From assembly GCA_947500385.1 (NCBI GenBank), contig CANMSA010000023.1, positions 1 to 64,000 of the forward strand: a stretch of 64,000 nt of DNA. The letters run 5' to 3'. The position numbers and the translations under genes are program-made. The notes below the pieces were generated by a model. That model did no database searches. It had not been told where the DNA came from and worked only from the letters and a program-made list of their open reading frames with translations. Below, piece after piece: positions 45,733 to 54,977 of the stretch (position 1 is the stretch's first letter; each line of letters starts with the position of its first letter). This stretch comes from an uncultured Flavobacteriaceae bacterium. Its GTDB lineage: Bacteria > Bacteroidota > Bacteroidia > Flavobacteriales > Flavobacteriaceae.

Positions 45733-46188
45733 ATGTTCGATGCGCTTCGCCCACAAATAACCGCTATCTTGTCAAACACAGACATTTCTGTGGAAGAACG
45801 CCTGCAAGCCCTTTGCGATCTTCTCAAAGCACAGTTGGAATATTATAATTGGGTAGGTTTCTATTTTCGAAACGGCAACAAGGAAGAATTGAAACTGGGT
45901 CCTTTTGCCGGCGCTCCTACCGACCATACCATCATCCCCTTCGGAAAAGGTATTTGCGGACAAGTAGCCGTCTCAAATGAAAATTTTGTGGTACCCGATG
46001 TACAAGCTCAAGACAATTATATCGCTTGTAGTATTAGCGTGAAATCCGAAATTGTGGTTCCGTTATTTTTAAACGGAGAAAATATAGGACAAATTGATAT
46101 TGATAGTGACACGCCAGACGCCTTCAACGAACAGGACGAACGTTTTTTAGAGTTTGTAAATACCGAGGTAGCCAAAATAATGGGGTAA
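45733..46188 (+). CDS. GAF-domain protein, free methionine-(R)-sulfoxide reductase type
   Basis: The frame is open from 45694, but the Met at 45733 (MFDALRPQITAIL) gives the normal family N-terminus and 151 residues. It is one GAF domain of the fRMsr (YebR) type: GPFAGAPTDHTIIPFGKGICG, then NYIACSISVKSEIVVPLF. Of the three Cys of E. coli fRMsr, the two in GICG and IACS are kept while the first is missing (the TDH segment), so the resolving scheme may differ. It reduces free Met-R-sulfoxide with thioredoxin in known members. The msrB-msrA pair is at 54.5-55.5 kb in the same window. Confidence 0.85.
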   Translation: MFDALRPQITAILSNTDISVEERLQALCDLLKAQLEYYNWVGFYFRNGNKEELKLGPFAGAPTDHTIIPFGKGICGQVAVSNENFVVPDVQAQDNYIACSISVKSEIVVPLFLNGENIGQIDIDSDTPDAFNEQDERFLEFVNTEVAKIMG

Positions 46189-46345
46189 GAACATAAAGTG
46201 CCTAGGTGAGTACTCGTAAGAAAAGCCCGCGACACCCCTATACATCGTTCAAAACTTTTCTATTTTTGTTGATAACCTCCTCCTCTTTTTGCTTTTAAAA
46301 AAAGTACTTTTGCGTGTCTTTTAACCCACAAACTACACGCGACAC

Positions 46346-47875
46346 ATGAGTACTAAAAAAGCTACTTCAGCCTTAATTTCTGTTTTTCACAAAGACGGAT
46401 TGGAACCGATCGTTCGAAAATTCGACGAACTGGGCATTACCATTTATTCCACAGGGGGAACTGAAAAGTTCATCAAAGACCTTGGAATCGAGGTGGTTCC
46501 CGTAGAAGAGGTGACTAGCTACCCTTCCATTTTGGGAGGAAGAGTAAAGACATTGCATCCAAAGGTTTTTGGGGGCATCTTAAACCGGCAAGACCATGAG
46601 GGAGATGTAGCGCAATTGGAAGAGTTCGAAATCCCACAGTTGGATATTGTGATCGTTGACCTCTACCCTTTCGAAAAGACGGTTGCCAGTGGTGCATCTG
46701 AACAAGATATTATCGAAAAAATTGATATTGGCGGCATTTCCTTGATCCGTGCCGCAGCGAAGAATTATAAAGATGTACTTTGCGTATCGTCGATGGAGGA
46801 TTACGGTGATTTCCTTACCTTGATATCCGCTGGTAATGGCAGTACTACCTTGGAAGATCGTAAGCGCTATGCGGCAAAGTCTTTCAATGTCTCCTCCCAT
46901 TACGATACGGCTATTTTTAACTATTTTAATAAAGATCATGCCGAAGTGGTATTAAAGATAAGCGAGACGAAAGGCAAAACACTGCGTTATGGGGAAAACC
47001 CCCACCAAAGAGGATTCTTCTTTGGAGATTTTGAGGCCATGTTTACCAAGTTGCACGGCAAGGAATTGTCTTATAACAACTTGTTAGACGTAGATGCGGC
47101 GGTCTTGTTAATGAACGAATTCAGAAAAAACGACCCCACGTTCGCCATTTTAAAGCACAACAACGCCTGTGGCCTAGCCACCCGTAATACCATTCACCAA
47201 GCTTATGTAGACGCCTTGGCCGGCGATCCCGTATCTGCTTTTGGAGGTATTTTGATCAGCAATGTCGAAATAGACCAGCCGACCGCTGAAGAAATTCACA
47301 AGCTTTTCTGTGAAGTGGTCATAGCACCCAGTTATTCCGAAGAAGCGTTGGAAACTTTGAAAGGAAAGAAGAATAGGATCATTCTCATTCAAAATGAAGT
47401 GGCACTTCCCGACACCATTGTTAGAACCTGTTTGAACGGGGTGTTGGTACAAGACAAAGATCACAAAACCGACACCGTGGCCGAACTGCAATACGTCACC
47501 AAAAAGGAACCTACCAAGGAAGAACTTGAAGATTTGATTTTTGCTTCCAAACTTTGCAAGCACACCAAATCGAACACGATCGTTTTGGCAAAGAACCGCC
47601 AATTATGTGCCAGCGGTACGGGCCAAACATCACGGGTAGATGCACTGAATCAAGCAATTAACAAAGCAAAAACCTTTAATTTCGACCTGGAGGGAGCAGT
47701 GATGGCGAGCGATGCTTTTTTCCCTTTTCCAGATTGTGTAGAAATTTCGCATAAAAATGGTATTTCGAGCGTTATACAGCCGGGCGGGTCTATAAAAGAT
47801 CAATTAAGTATTGACTATTGTAATGAAAATGATGTTGCAATGGTTATGACGGGAACACGTCATTTCAAGCATTAA
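46346..47875 (+). CDS. purH: Bifunctional PurH (AICAR transformylase/IMP cyclohydrolase)
   Basis: A 509-residue enzyme of purine synthesis, performing the last two steps to IMP. The N-terminal IMP cyclohydrolase domain (about 1-195) starts KKATSALISVFHKDGLEPIVRKFDELGITIYSTGGTEKF; the C-terminal AICAR transformylase domain carries RYGENPHQRG, ILKHNNACGLA and the GGSIKDQLSIDYCNENDVAMVMTGTRHFKH end. Length is normal. A TACTTTTG box at 46305-46312 may be the -7 element, with no clear -33. It is followed 64 bases later by mreB, a common Flavobacteriaceae order. Confidence 0.97.
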   Translation: MSTKKATSALISVFHKDGLEPIVRKFDELGITIYSTGGTEKFIKDLGIEVVPVEEVTSYPSILGGRVKTLHPKVFGGILNRQDHEGDVAQLEEFEIPQLDIVIVDLYPFEKTVASGASEQDIIEKIDIGGISLIRAAAKNYKDVLCVSSMEDYGDFLTLISAGNGSTTLEDRKRYAAKSFNVSSHYDTAIFNYFNKDHAEVVLKISETKGKTLRYGENPHQRGFFFGDFEAMFTKLHGKELSYNNLLDVDAAVLLMNEFRKNDPTFAILKHNNACGLATRNTIHQAYVDALAGDPVSAFGGILISNVEIDQPTAEEIHKLFCEVVIAPSYSEEALETLKGKKNRIILIQNEVALPDTIVRTCLNGVLVQDKDHKTDTVAELQYVTKKEPTKEELEDLIFASKLCKHTKSNTIVLAKNRQLCASGTGQTSRVDALNQAINKAKTFNFDLEGAVMASDAFFPFPDCVEISHKNGISSVIQPGGSIKDQLSIDYCNENDVAMVMTGTRHFKH

Positions 47876-47939
47876 TTTCACTACTTTTGCGATACGTTAC
47901 ACCCCACTCTAACTTGTAACATAACCAAACGAATTAAAA

Positions 47940-48968
47940 ATGGGATTTTTTGATTTCTTGACGGAGGAAATCGCAATCGACCTAGGAACTGCGAATACCC
48001 TCATCATTCACATGGACAAAGTTGTCGTCGACAGTCCGTCTATAGTTGCCCGCGACCGTATTTCAGGCAAAATCATCGCCGTTGGCAAAGAAGCCAATAT
48101 GATGCAGGGCAAAACCCATGAAAATATTAAAACAATCCGGCCTTTAAAAGATGGGGTAATCGCAGACTTCGACGCTTCGGAAAAGATGATCAATATGTTC
48201 ATCAAAAACATCCCTGCCCTAAAAAAGAAATGGTTTCCACCAGCATTGCGAATGGTCATCTGTATACCTTCGGGGATTACCGAAGTTGAAATGCGTGCGG
48301 TAAAGGAATCTGCCGAACGTGTAAATGGCAAAGAGGTATATCTGATACACGAACCCATGGCGGCGGCGATCGGTATCGGTTTGGATATTATGCAGCCCAA
48401 AGGGAACATGATCGTGGACATCGGTGGTGGTACCACCGAAATTGCCGTAATCGCTTTGGGAGGTATTGTCTGTGATAAATCGGTTAAAATTGCAGGGGAC
48501 GTATTCACGAATGACATCATTTATTACATGCGTACCCAACACAACCTATATGTTGGTGAGAGTACCGCTGAAAATATAAAAATTGAAATTGGCTCGGCTA
48601 CCGAAGACCTCCAAAATCCGCCAGATGAAAAATCGGTACAAGGCCGTGATTTGTTAACGGGGAAACCGAAGCAGGTACAGATTTCGTACCGCGAAATCGC
48701 CAAGGCACTCGACAAATCGATTCTTCGTGTCGAAGATGCCGTAATGGAAACCTTGTCGCAAACACCCCCAGAACTTGCAGCCGACATCTACAATACCGGT
48801 ATCTATCTTGCCGGTGGTGGTTCTATGTTGCGAGGTTTGGACAGAAGGCTTTCTCAGAAAACCGATCTTCCGGTGTACATTGCAGAAGATCCGCTAAGGG
48901 CCGTTGTGCGAGGTACCGGTATTGCCCTGAAAAATTTAGAGCGCTACAAGAGTATCCTTATCAAATAA
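47940..48968 (+). CDS. mreB: Rod-shape protein MreB
   Basis: A 342-residue actin homologue that guides lateral cell-wall synthesis. The N-terminus GFFDFLTEEIAIDLGTANTLI carries the phosphate-1 loop; IHEPMAAAIGIGLDIMQP, the MIVDIGGGTTEIAVIALGG phosphate-2 loop and the NIYLAGGGSML-like adenosine segment follow. Length is normal. A TACTTTTG box at 47882-47889 could start a message here in addition to read-through from purH. It is the first of mreB-mreC-mreD-mrdA-rodA, although 109 bases separate it from mreC. Confidence 0.97.
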   Translation: MGFFDFLTEEIAIDLGTANTLIIHMDKVVVDSPSIVARDRISGKIIAVGKEANMMQGKTHENIKTIRPLKDGVIADFDASEKMINMFIKNIPALKKKWFPPALRMVICIPSGITEVEMRAVKESAERVNGKEVYLIHEPMAAAIGIGLDIMQPKGNMIVDIGGGTTEIAVIALGGIVCDKSVKIAGDVFTNDIIYYMRTQHNLYVGESTAENIKIEIGSATEDLQNPPDEKSVQGRDLLTGKPKQVQISYREIAKALDKSILRVEDAVMETLSQTPPELAADIYNTGIYLAGGGSMLRGLDRRLSQKTDLPVYIAEDPLRAVVRGTGIALKNLERYKSILIK

Positions 48969-49077
48969 GATTTCGAGGAAAAATAGTAGCGAAAGCGTCT
49001 ATCAACGAGGCCTGAACGCCCGTAACTTCAAACCAACTAGATTCCAGACGATAGCTAGCAGCTAAATTAGCGAGTGA

Positions 49078-49896
49078 ATGCAACAGATCATTAATTTTGT
49101 AATACGGAACAAGAATTTCCTACTCTATCTATTCTTGTTATCCATTGCATTAGGTTTTACTGTTCAATCGCATTCCTACCACCAGTCGCGCTTTTTCAAT
49201 TCGTCTAACTGGGTTACCGGTTCTATTTACGAGACCTTTAACGGTTTTTCGACCTACTTTGGACTATCTGAAGAAAATGCCAAGCTTGTAGAAGAGAACA
49301 AACGCCTTCGAAAACTGCTCTTTAATGGTCGAACCGAGACCATGGCTTCATTAGATTCCACCCAATTGATCTATGCCGTAAACACGGGGCAGGTGGTAAA
49401 AAATAGTTACGCCGAACCAAGAAACTATATTACTATTAATCGGGGTGAAAAAGATAGTGTGCTTCCCGATATGGGGGTGATTACCGAAAAAGGTATTTTG
49501 GGCATTGTTGAGAATACCTCGGGCAGTTATGCGTCTGTACAAAGTATTTTGAATGAAAAATCGAGAATCAATGCCAAACTAAAAAACACCGAACATTTTG
49601 GGTCACTGGTCTGGGATACCCAGCGATATAATGTAGTGCAATTGGTAGATATTCCGCGTCTCGTACCCTTGACCGTTGGGGACACCATCGTTACCGGGGG
49701 GATGAGTAGTATTTTTCCAGGTGACATCCCCATAGGGACCATCCAGAAATTTGACTTGGACAATGCCAATAGTCTATATAGTATCGATGTGCGTCTGTTC
49801 AATGATATGACGAATATCAAAAATGTATACATCATACATAACAATGATAGAGAGGAGATTTTAGAACTCGAAGCAGCAACCATAAATGAACAATAA
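49078..49896 (+). CDS. mreC: Rod-shape protein MreC
   Basis: A 272-residue inner-membrane protein. A single transmembrane helix at about 12-29, a coiled coil (about 60-85, GLSEENAKLVEENKRLRKLLF) and a periplasmic beta-domain follow, with ITINRGEKDSVLPDMGVITEKGILGIVE and DIPIGTIQKFDLDN. MreC links MreB, MreD and the PBP2-RodA synthase. It overlaps mreD by 11 bases. Length and features are typical for Bacteroidota. Confidence 0.93.
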   Translation: MQQIINFVIRNKNFLLYLFLLSIALGFTVQSHSYHQSRFFNSSNWVTGSIYETFNGFSTYFGLSEENAKLVEENKRLRKLLFNGRTETMASLDSTQLIYAVNTGQVVKNSYAEPRNYITINRGEKDSVLPDMGVITEKGILGIVENTSGSYASVQSILNEKSRINAKLKNTEHFGSLVWDTQRYNVVQLVDIPRLVPLTVGDTIVTGGMSSIFPGDIPIGTIQKFDLDNANSLYSIDVRLFNDMTNIKNVYIIHNNDREEILELEAATINEQ

Positions 49897-50392
49897 TTAC
49901 TTTGTAAATATCATTCGATTTGTACTGCTGATATTGGTGCAGGTACTGGTTTTCAACCGGCTGAACTTTTTTGGCTTTATCAATCCGATGGTGTACATCT
50001 TGTTTTTATATTGGTTTCCCGTAAAGGAAAATAGGGCCGCCTTTATTGGGCTTAGTTTTCTCTTGGGGCTGTTTATAGACCTTTTTTCCGATACCATGGC
50101 CATTCATGCCGCTTCAACCGTTACAATAGCCTACATACGCCCGGCGATTATGCGGTTTGTTTTTGGGGTCAATATTGAATTTCAAAGTTTTCGCCTTTCT
50201 AATAGTACTAGGGCACAACAATTTACATTTTTGGCGTTATTAATAATAGTACATCATGCAGTGTTCTTTACATTGGAAATTTTCAGCTTTGCAAACATAC
50301 TGTTGATATTGAAAAAAGTAGTCGCTATCGGGGCAGCATCCATTGTCTTATGCCTTTTGTTCAATTCTCTTTTTAGCGCCAAAAAAGAATGA
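49886..50392 (+). CDS. mreD: Rod-shape protein MreD
   Basis: A 168-residue integral membrane protein with about five helices (10-28, 35-50, 58-73, 105-125, 135-160). Sequence conservation is always low in MreD; the assignment rests on the size, the hydrophobicity and its place between mreC and mrdA, and on the LLGLFIDLFSDTMAIHAAS segment. It overlaps both neighbours (11 bases with mreC, 4 with mrdA), which suggests translational coupling. Confidence 0.9.
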   Translation: MNNNYFVNIIRFVLLILVQVLVFNRLNFFGFINPMVYILFLYWFPVKENRAAFIGLSFLLGLFIDLFSDTMAIHAASTVTIAYIRPAIMRFVFGVNIEFQSFRLSNSTRAQQFTFLALLIIVHHAVFFTLEIFSFANILLILKKVVAIGAASIVLCLLFNSLFSAKKE

Positions 50393-52257
50393 AAAAAATA
50401 TTACTTTCCTCTATTATCGTGATCATCGGGATTACCTTTCTCGGTAGGCTCAGCTATCTGCAAATTTTTAGCTTTTCACCAGATCAAGTCTTAGAAGATC
50501 CTGCGATAAAAGCGATCTACGATTACCCGGAACGGGGTTATATCTATGACCGAAACGGAAAGTTGTTGGTTGGCAATGATCCCGCCTATGATGTAATGGT
50601 GATTCCCAGGGAAGTTCGGGCGTTGGACACCTTGGAATTCTGTACCCTTTTGGGTGTTCCCAAAGACAAGTTTATCAAAGAATTGAAAAAAGCGCGGATA
50701 TACTCCCCAAGACTTCCGTCGGTTTTAGTACCGCAACTTTCCAAGCAAGACTATGCCAGATTGCAGGAAAAAATGCGCCACTACAAGGGGTTTTATATAC
50801 AAAAGCGATCCTTACGCTATTATGATACCAACAGCGCCGCAAATGTGCTTGGTTATATTAGCGAGGTAAACGAACGCGATTTGGCCCGAAACCCGTATTT
50901 CAAACAGGGAGAACTCACCGGCCGAATCGGTATTGAAAAAGTATACGAAGAAATTTTAAGAGGCCGAAAAGGCGTACAGTATATCCAAAAAGATCGTTTT
51001 AATCGAGACATTGGCCCTTATAAAGATGGGCAGTTAGACACGCTCCCCGAACAGGGAAAGGAGATTCACATTACCATTGATAAAGTTCTACAGGAATATG
51101 GGGAACGTCTCATGCATGGGAAACACGGTGGTATTGTAGCCATTGAACCGGCTACCGGTGAAATACTATCGATGATTTCCGGGCCTACCTACGACCCTGC
51201 ACTACTGGTAGGCAGGGAACGTTCTCGCAATTACAGCAAACTACACTACGATTCCATTTCGTTGCCGTTGTTCGATCGGTCCATTTCATTCGAAAAAGCT
51301 CCCGGATCCCCCTTTAAAACGCTCAATGCATTGGTCGCCTTACAAGAAGGTGCGATTACGCCCAGCACCAGTGTGGGTTGCTCTGGTGGTTTTTACATCG
51401 GAAGAAATAAAAAGGGTTGTCACTGTGGCGGTGGAAGCCGTAATCTGAACAGTGGTATCTACAATTCGTGCAATGCGTATTTCGTAGGGGTATATCGAAA
51501 AATTTTCGATGTGTTCCCGAGCATGGGTGAAGGGATGGATGCTTGGGAAAAACATATGGAGAGTTTTGGGCTCGGCAATTATCTAGGATCGGACCTGCAC
51601 ACAGGAAGACGTGGTCGAATTCCCAACAGGGCCATGTATGATAAATGGTATGGCGCCAACCGGTGGTCGGCTTCCACGACCTATTCGAACGCCATAGGAC
51701 AAGGGGAAGTTGCCGTCACTCCCCTGCAATTGGCAAACATGACCGCTGCAATTGCCAACCGTGGTCATTTCTTTACCCCACATGTGCTTAAAAAAGTGGA
51801 AGGCAAGGATATTCAAGATCCAAAGTTTACCGAGGCCAGACATACCACAATTGACAAAAAACACTTTGAACCGGTCATACAAGGTATGGCCGATGTATAC
51901 AACCATGGTACCGCAAGGTGGGTGCAAGTACCCGACATAGCCATTGCGGGAAAAACCGGAACGGTCGAAAATTTCACCAAAATAGACGGGGTAAAAACCC
52001 AGTTAACGGACAACTCTGTATTTGTTGCTTTTGCGCCAGTCGATAATCCCAAAATTGCCATTGCCGTGTATATCGAAAATGGATATTACGGGTCTCGTTA
52101 TGCAGGTCATATTGCCTCCTTAATGATTGAAAAATATATCAAAGGAAAGATTACCCGGAAGGATCTAGAACAACGAATGCTCGAAAAAACATTAGAACAC
52201 GAGTACGCAAAGCCCTACAGCGGGGAGGAATTTAAAATCAACTCGCGTGTCTGGTAA
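50389..52257 (+). CDS. mrdA: Penicillin-binding protein 2 (elongation transpeptidase)
   Basis: A 622-residue bitopic class B PBP. One N-terminal helix (about 4-22), a pedestal domain (about 45-230, with YPERGYIYDRNGKLLVGND), then the transpeptidase. Active-site motifs are S307-P-F-K310 (in KAPGSPFKT, with Pro where Thr is usual), SCN (in YNSCNAY) and KTG (522-524). It crosslinks new lateral wall with RodA. The ATG overlaps mreD by 4 bases and the end overlaps rodA by 11. PF in place of TF at the SxxK site may be natural variation in this group. Confidence 0.95.
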   Translation: MKKILLSSIIVIIGITFLGRLSYLQIFSFSPDQVLEDPAIKAIYDYPERGYIYDRNGKLLVGNDPAYDVMVIPREVRALDTLEFCTLLGVPKDKFIKELKKARIYSPRLPSVLVPQLSKQDYARLQEKMRHYKGFYIQKRSLRYYDTNSAANVLGYISEVNERDLARNPYFKQGELTGRIGIEKVYEEILRGRKGVQYIQKDRFNRDIGPYKDGQLDTLPEQGKEIHITIDKVLQEYGERLMHGKHGGIVAIEPATGEILSMISGPTYDPALLVGRERSRNYSKLHYDSISLPLFDRSISFEKAPGSPFKTLNALVALQEGAITPSTSVGCSGGFYIGRNKKGCHCGGGSRNLNSGIYNSCNAYFVGVYRKIFDVFPSMGEGMDAWEKHMESFGLGNYLGSDLHTGRRGRIPNRAMYDKWYGANRWSASTTYSNAIGQGEVAVTPLQLANMTAAIANRGHFFTPHVLKKVEGKDIQDPKFTEARHTTIDKKHFEPVIQGMADVYNHGTARWVQVPDIAIAGKTGTVENFTKIDGVKTQLTDNSVFVAFAPVDNPKIAIAVYIENGYYGSRYAGHIASLMIEKYIKGKITRKDLEQRMLEKTLEHEYAKPYSGEEFKINSRVW

Positions 52258-53530
52258 AAGTGTCCTCAAGCGAATTGATTGGCTTACTGTTTTATTTTAC
52301 CTGATGCTGGTGCTAATAGGTTGGTTGAATATCTATTCCAGCACCTTTACAGAAGCGGAACCCTCTATTTTTAATTTTTCGACCTTACATGGCAAACAGT
52401 TTTTTTTCATCGGTGCCAGTGTCGTCGCCATTATAGTAATATTAGCCTTGGAAGCGAGCTTTTTTGAACGGTTTTCAAGTGTTTTCTACGCGATTTCCAT
52501 ACTACTGTTGTTGGGACTTTTTGCGTTCGGGAAAACGATTGCAGGCGCTACTTCTTGGTACAATCTCGGCTTTTTCAACCTACAACCCTCAGAGTTGGCC
52601 AAAGTCACCACCGCACTTGCTTTGGCAAAGTATTTGAGTGATATACAAACCGATATCAAACGAAGAAAAGACCAGCTCTATTCTTTCTTGATTATTCTAA
52701 TCCCTGCCATTTTAATTGTCCCACAACCCGACCCGGGAAGTGCCCTGGTCTTTTTTTCACTTGCTTTTGTGATATTTAGAGAGGGTCTTCCCCTCTACTA
52801 TTTGGGAATTGCGTTTTTAGCCGTATTGGTTTTTGTAACGACCCTTATGTTTGGAACCATATGGGTAAGCATCGTCATTGCCCTATTGATCGTGCTCTTC
52901 TTTCTGTTAAAGAAAAAACGTTTTAAAATACCCGTACTGCCGTTGATCGGCTTTGCGGTGGTTGCCATTTTATTTTCCCTATCGGTCAATTTTGTGTTTA
53001 ACAATGTTTTCGAACAACGACACCGCGATCGGTTTAGCCTTTGGCTGCGTTTGGAAAAAGATCCGGCCAAACTGGAACAAATTCGAAAAACAATTGGGTA
53101 CAATACCTATCAATCGGAAAAAGCGATTGAATCCGGAGGTTTTTTCGGCAAAGGTTTCCTAGAAGGTACCCGTACCAAAGGCGATTTTGTACCGGAACAG
53201 CATACCGATTACATTTTCAGTACCGTTGGTGAAGAATGGGGATTTGTGGGGACCGCCACCGTAGTAATACTCTTTACCCTCATGTTATTGCGGCTGGTAT
53301 ACCTTGCCGAACGACAAAAGAATAGCTTTAGCCGTATGTATGGTTATGGGGTTATTTCCATCCTATTGATTCACTATTTTATCAATATCGGCATGGTGAT
53401 CGGGGTACTTCCTACCATCGGAATTCCCCTGCCCTTTTTTAGCTATGGTGGCTCGGGACTTCTCTTTTTCACCGCACTTCTTTTTGTGTTCTTGAAGTTG
53501 GACACAAATCGGTTAAAAGAAGGCATCTAA
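52247..53530 (+). CDS. rodA: Peptidoglycan polymerase RodA
   Basis: A 427-residue SEDS-family glycosyltransferase with about ten membrane helices. Landmarks are FAFGKTIAGATSWYNLGFFNLQPSELAKVTTALALAKYLSD, PQPDPGSALVFFSLAFVIFREGL and the C-terminal HTDYIFSTVGEEWGFVG and GVLPTIGIPLPFFSYGGSGLLFF. The catalytic Asp region (WYNLG...HTDYIFS) is intact. It is the last gene of the mre unit and partners PBP2. The insert with RHRDRFSLWLRLEKDPAKLEQIRKTIGYN between helices is normal for Bacteroidota. No clear terminator was seen after it. Confidence 0.95.
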   Translation: MSGKSVLKRIDWLTVLFYLMLVLIGWLNIYSSTFTEAEPSIFNFSTLHGKQFFFIGASVVAIIVILALEASFFERFSSVFYAISILLLLGLFAFGKTIAGATSWYNLGFFNLQPSELAKVTTALALAKYLSDIQTDIKRRKDQLYSFLIILIPAILIVPQPDPGSALVFFSLAFVIFREGLPLYYLGIAFLAVLVFVTTLMFGTIWVSIVIALLIVLFFLLKKKRFKIPVLPLIGFAVVAILFSLSVNFVFNNVFEQRHRDRFSLWLRLEKDPAKLEQIRKTIGYNTYQSEKAIESGGFFGKGFLEGTRTKGDFVPEQHTDYIFSTVGEEWGFVGTATVVILFTLMLLRLVYLAERQKNSFSRMYGYGVISILLIHYFINIGMVIGVLPTIGIPLPFFSYGGSGLLFFTALLFVFLKLDTNRLKEGI

Positions 53531-53561
53531 AATTGGGGCATAGTCATACAAAGGTTTCACC

Positions 53562-54386
53562 CTAGAATTTCCATTCACTTGTTTTGATTTCGCTTTCAAG
53601 GGTTGCTTCCAGTGTATTCGGTAATTCTTGGAAGAAATCGATACCGGTGCGTCTTTCAATCTCATCGATGGGCACGACAAACTGTTTCAGCGATTTGTTG
53701 CTCTCCTCCCCTTTCATTAAAAACCCGAGCATTTTCATGCTCTTTGGGGTCCCCGCTGCAATTATCTTATAATAATGGTTCGGTACGGCCACATCTTCAC
53801 TTCCGATTTCATCAAGATCATTGGTGAGTACGCCCCCGGTAACCACGAACAAGGCTCCTTCCTTTTTGGCCCATCGGCGCACCTGTTGTTCCAAACGGTT
53901 CCAAACGCCCGCGTTGAACTCCCGATCTTGCGGACTTATATTACTCGTGTAAAAGGTTTCATTGTACGCTTGCTCCGAAAACCGACGATCTCCTGCAGGA
54001 CATAGGTGCCCCCGATCATAACCCGATCCTTTATAATTGCGCCAATCGGCCGATTTGCTCCGCACTTTGGGATCTTCTATAAAATAGGGTCGTTTGCGAT
54101 CATCATAGGTCAAATGCTCCTTCTTTAGCAAATAGGCGACCCATTCCGCTTGTTCATGCGGCTCGCTATAGGACAGCATAAAATGCTGGTGCTCGGTAAT
54201 CGCTCCCGTAGTGGATGTCGGCATAAAATGCGATGGTATGCGCGTTGCAACTGTTGTATCGCCCTCACCCACGGAATAGGAATCGGGTGTATAAAAATTT
54301 TGAAAAGCCCAAATGGCCACAATAACAACGACCATCAATATGGAATAAATCGTCTTGTTACGCCGTCTTGATCTTGCTGGTACCAT
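53562..54386 (-). CDS. Membrane-anchored DNA/RNA non-specific endonuclease (NUC1 family)
   Basis: The frame is open from 54530, but the Met at 54386 (MVPARSRRRNKTIYS) is the likely start, giving 274 residues. A single N-terminal helix (about 14-31, ILMVVVIVAIWAFQNFY) anchors or exports it. The nuclease domain has the beta-beta-alpha-metal motif DRGHLCPAGDRRFS with the catalytic His, then the FYTSNISPQDREFNAGVWNRLEQQVRRWA metal helix and the GAL(F)VVTGG strand. It should degrade nucleic acids outside the cytoplasm, with nutrient scavenging as a likely role. It is convergent with rodA and divergent from msrB. Confidence 0.9.
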   Translation of the reverse strand: MVPARSRRRNKTIYSILMVVVIVAIWAFQNFYTPDSYSVGEGDTTVATRIPSHFMPTSTTGAITEHQHFMLSYSEPHEQAEWVAYLLKKEHLTYDDRKRPYFIEDPKVRSKSADWRNYKGSGYDRGHLCPAGDRRFSEQAYNETFYTSNISPQDREFNAGVWNRLEQQVRRWAKKEGALFVVTGGVLTNDLDEIGSEDVAVPNHYYKIIAAGTPKSMKMLGFLMKGEESNKSLKQFVVPIDEIERRTGIDFFQELPNTLEATLESEIKTSEWKF

Positions 54387-54512
54387 ACCCCAAATGTAGG
54401 AAATTCGTTGGAGCTTAAAAGTGTATGTTTTGCCCGTTGATTTCGACGTATGGAATAAGGAATCTCGCCTGTGATTGACTACCTTGCAGGAAAAGAAAAA
54501 TTGTTTGAAGCT

Positions 54513-54977
54513 ATGATTACTTGGAAACATATTATCAGTTTTAGTGTAAACGGAAATCCGACTCCCGACCGTAGAGTAGTGAAAACCGACTCGGAATGGC
54601 GTGAGCTACTAACACCTGAAGAATTTAGGGTCACCCGAAAAAAGGGAACGGAGGCACCGCATACCGGTGCGCTCTGTGGTATTCATGAAGCAGGGAAATA
54701 CAACTGCATCTGTTGTGATACCCCCTTGTTCGATTCCACTATTAAGTTTGAATCGGGAACAGGTTGGCCAAGCTTTACCCAACCCATCAAGGAAAATGCC
54801 ATCCAATACATCAAGGATGTGAGTTTTGGCATGGTCAGGGTAGAGGTACTTTGCAATACCTGTGACGCCCATTTGGGCCATGTGTTCCCCGATGGACCGG
54901 AACCTAGCGGATTGCGTTATTGTATTAATTCTGCGGCCATGAAACTGCAAACAGAAAAAGAAACAAATGAGCAATAA
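54513..54977 (+). CDS. msrB: Peptide methionine-R-sulfoxide reductase MsrB
   Basis: The frame is open from 54471; the Met at 54513 (MITWKHIISFSVNGNPTPDRRVVKTD) gives 154 residues. A first zinc Cys pair (YNCICCDTPLF) and a second (CNTCDAHLGHVF) are present, and the catalytic Cys is in RYCINSAAMKL. It reduces Met-R-sulfoxide in proteins with thioredoxin. A short N-terminal segment before the TDSEW start has no export signal, so it is cytoplasmic. It overlaps msrA by 11 bases, so the two stereospecific enzymes are made together. Confidence 0.95.
   Translation: MITWKHIISFSVNGNPTPDRRVVKTDSEWRELLTPEEFRVTRKKGTEAPHTGALCGIHEAGKYNCICCDTPLFDSTIKFESGTGWPSFTQPIKENAIQYIKDVSFGMVRVEVLCNTCDAHLGHVFPDGPEPSGLRYCINSAAMKLQTEKETNEQ

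Noticed and set aside
48008-48520. A 170-codon minus-strand frame opposite mreB
   Set aside because: mreB is certain and this frame has no family features.
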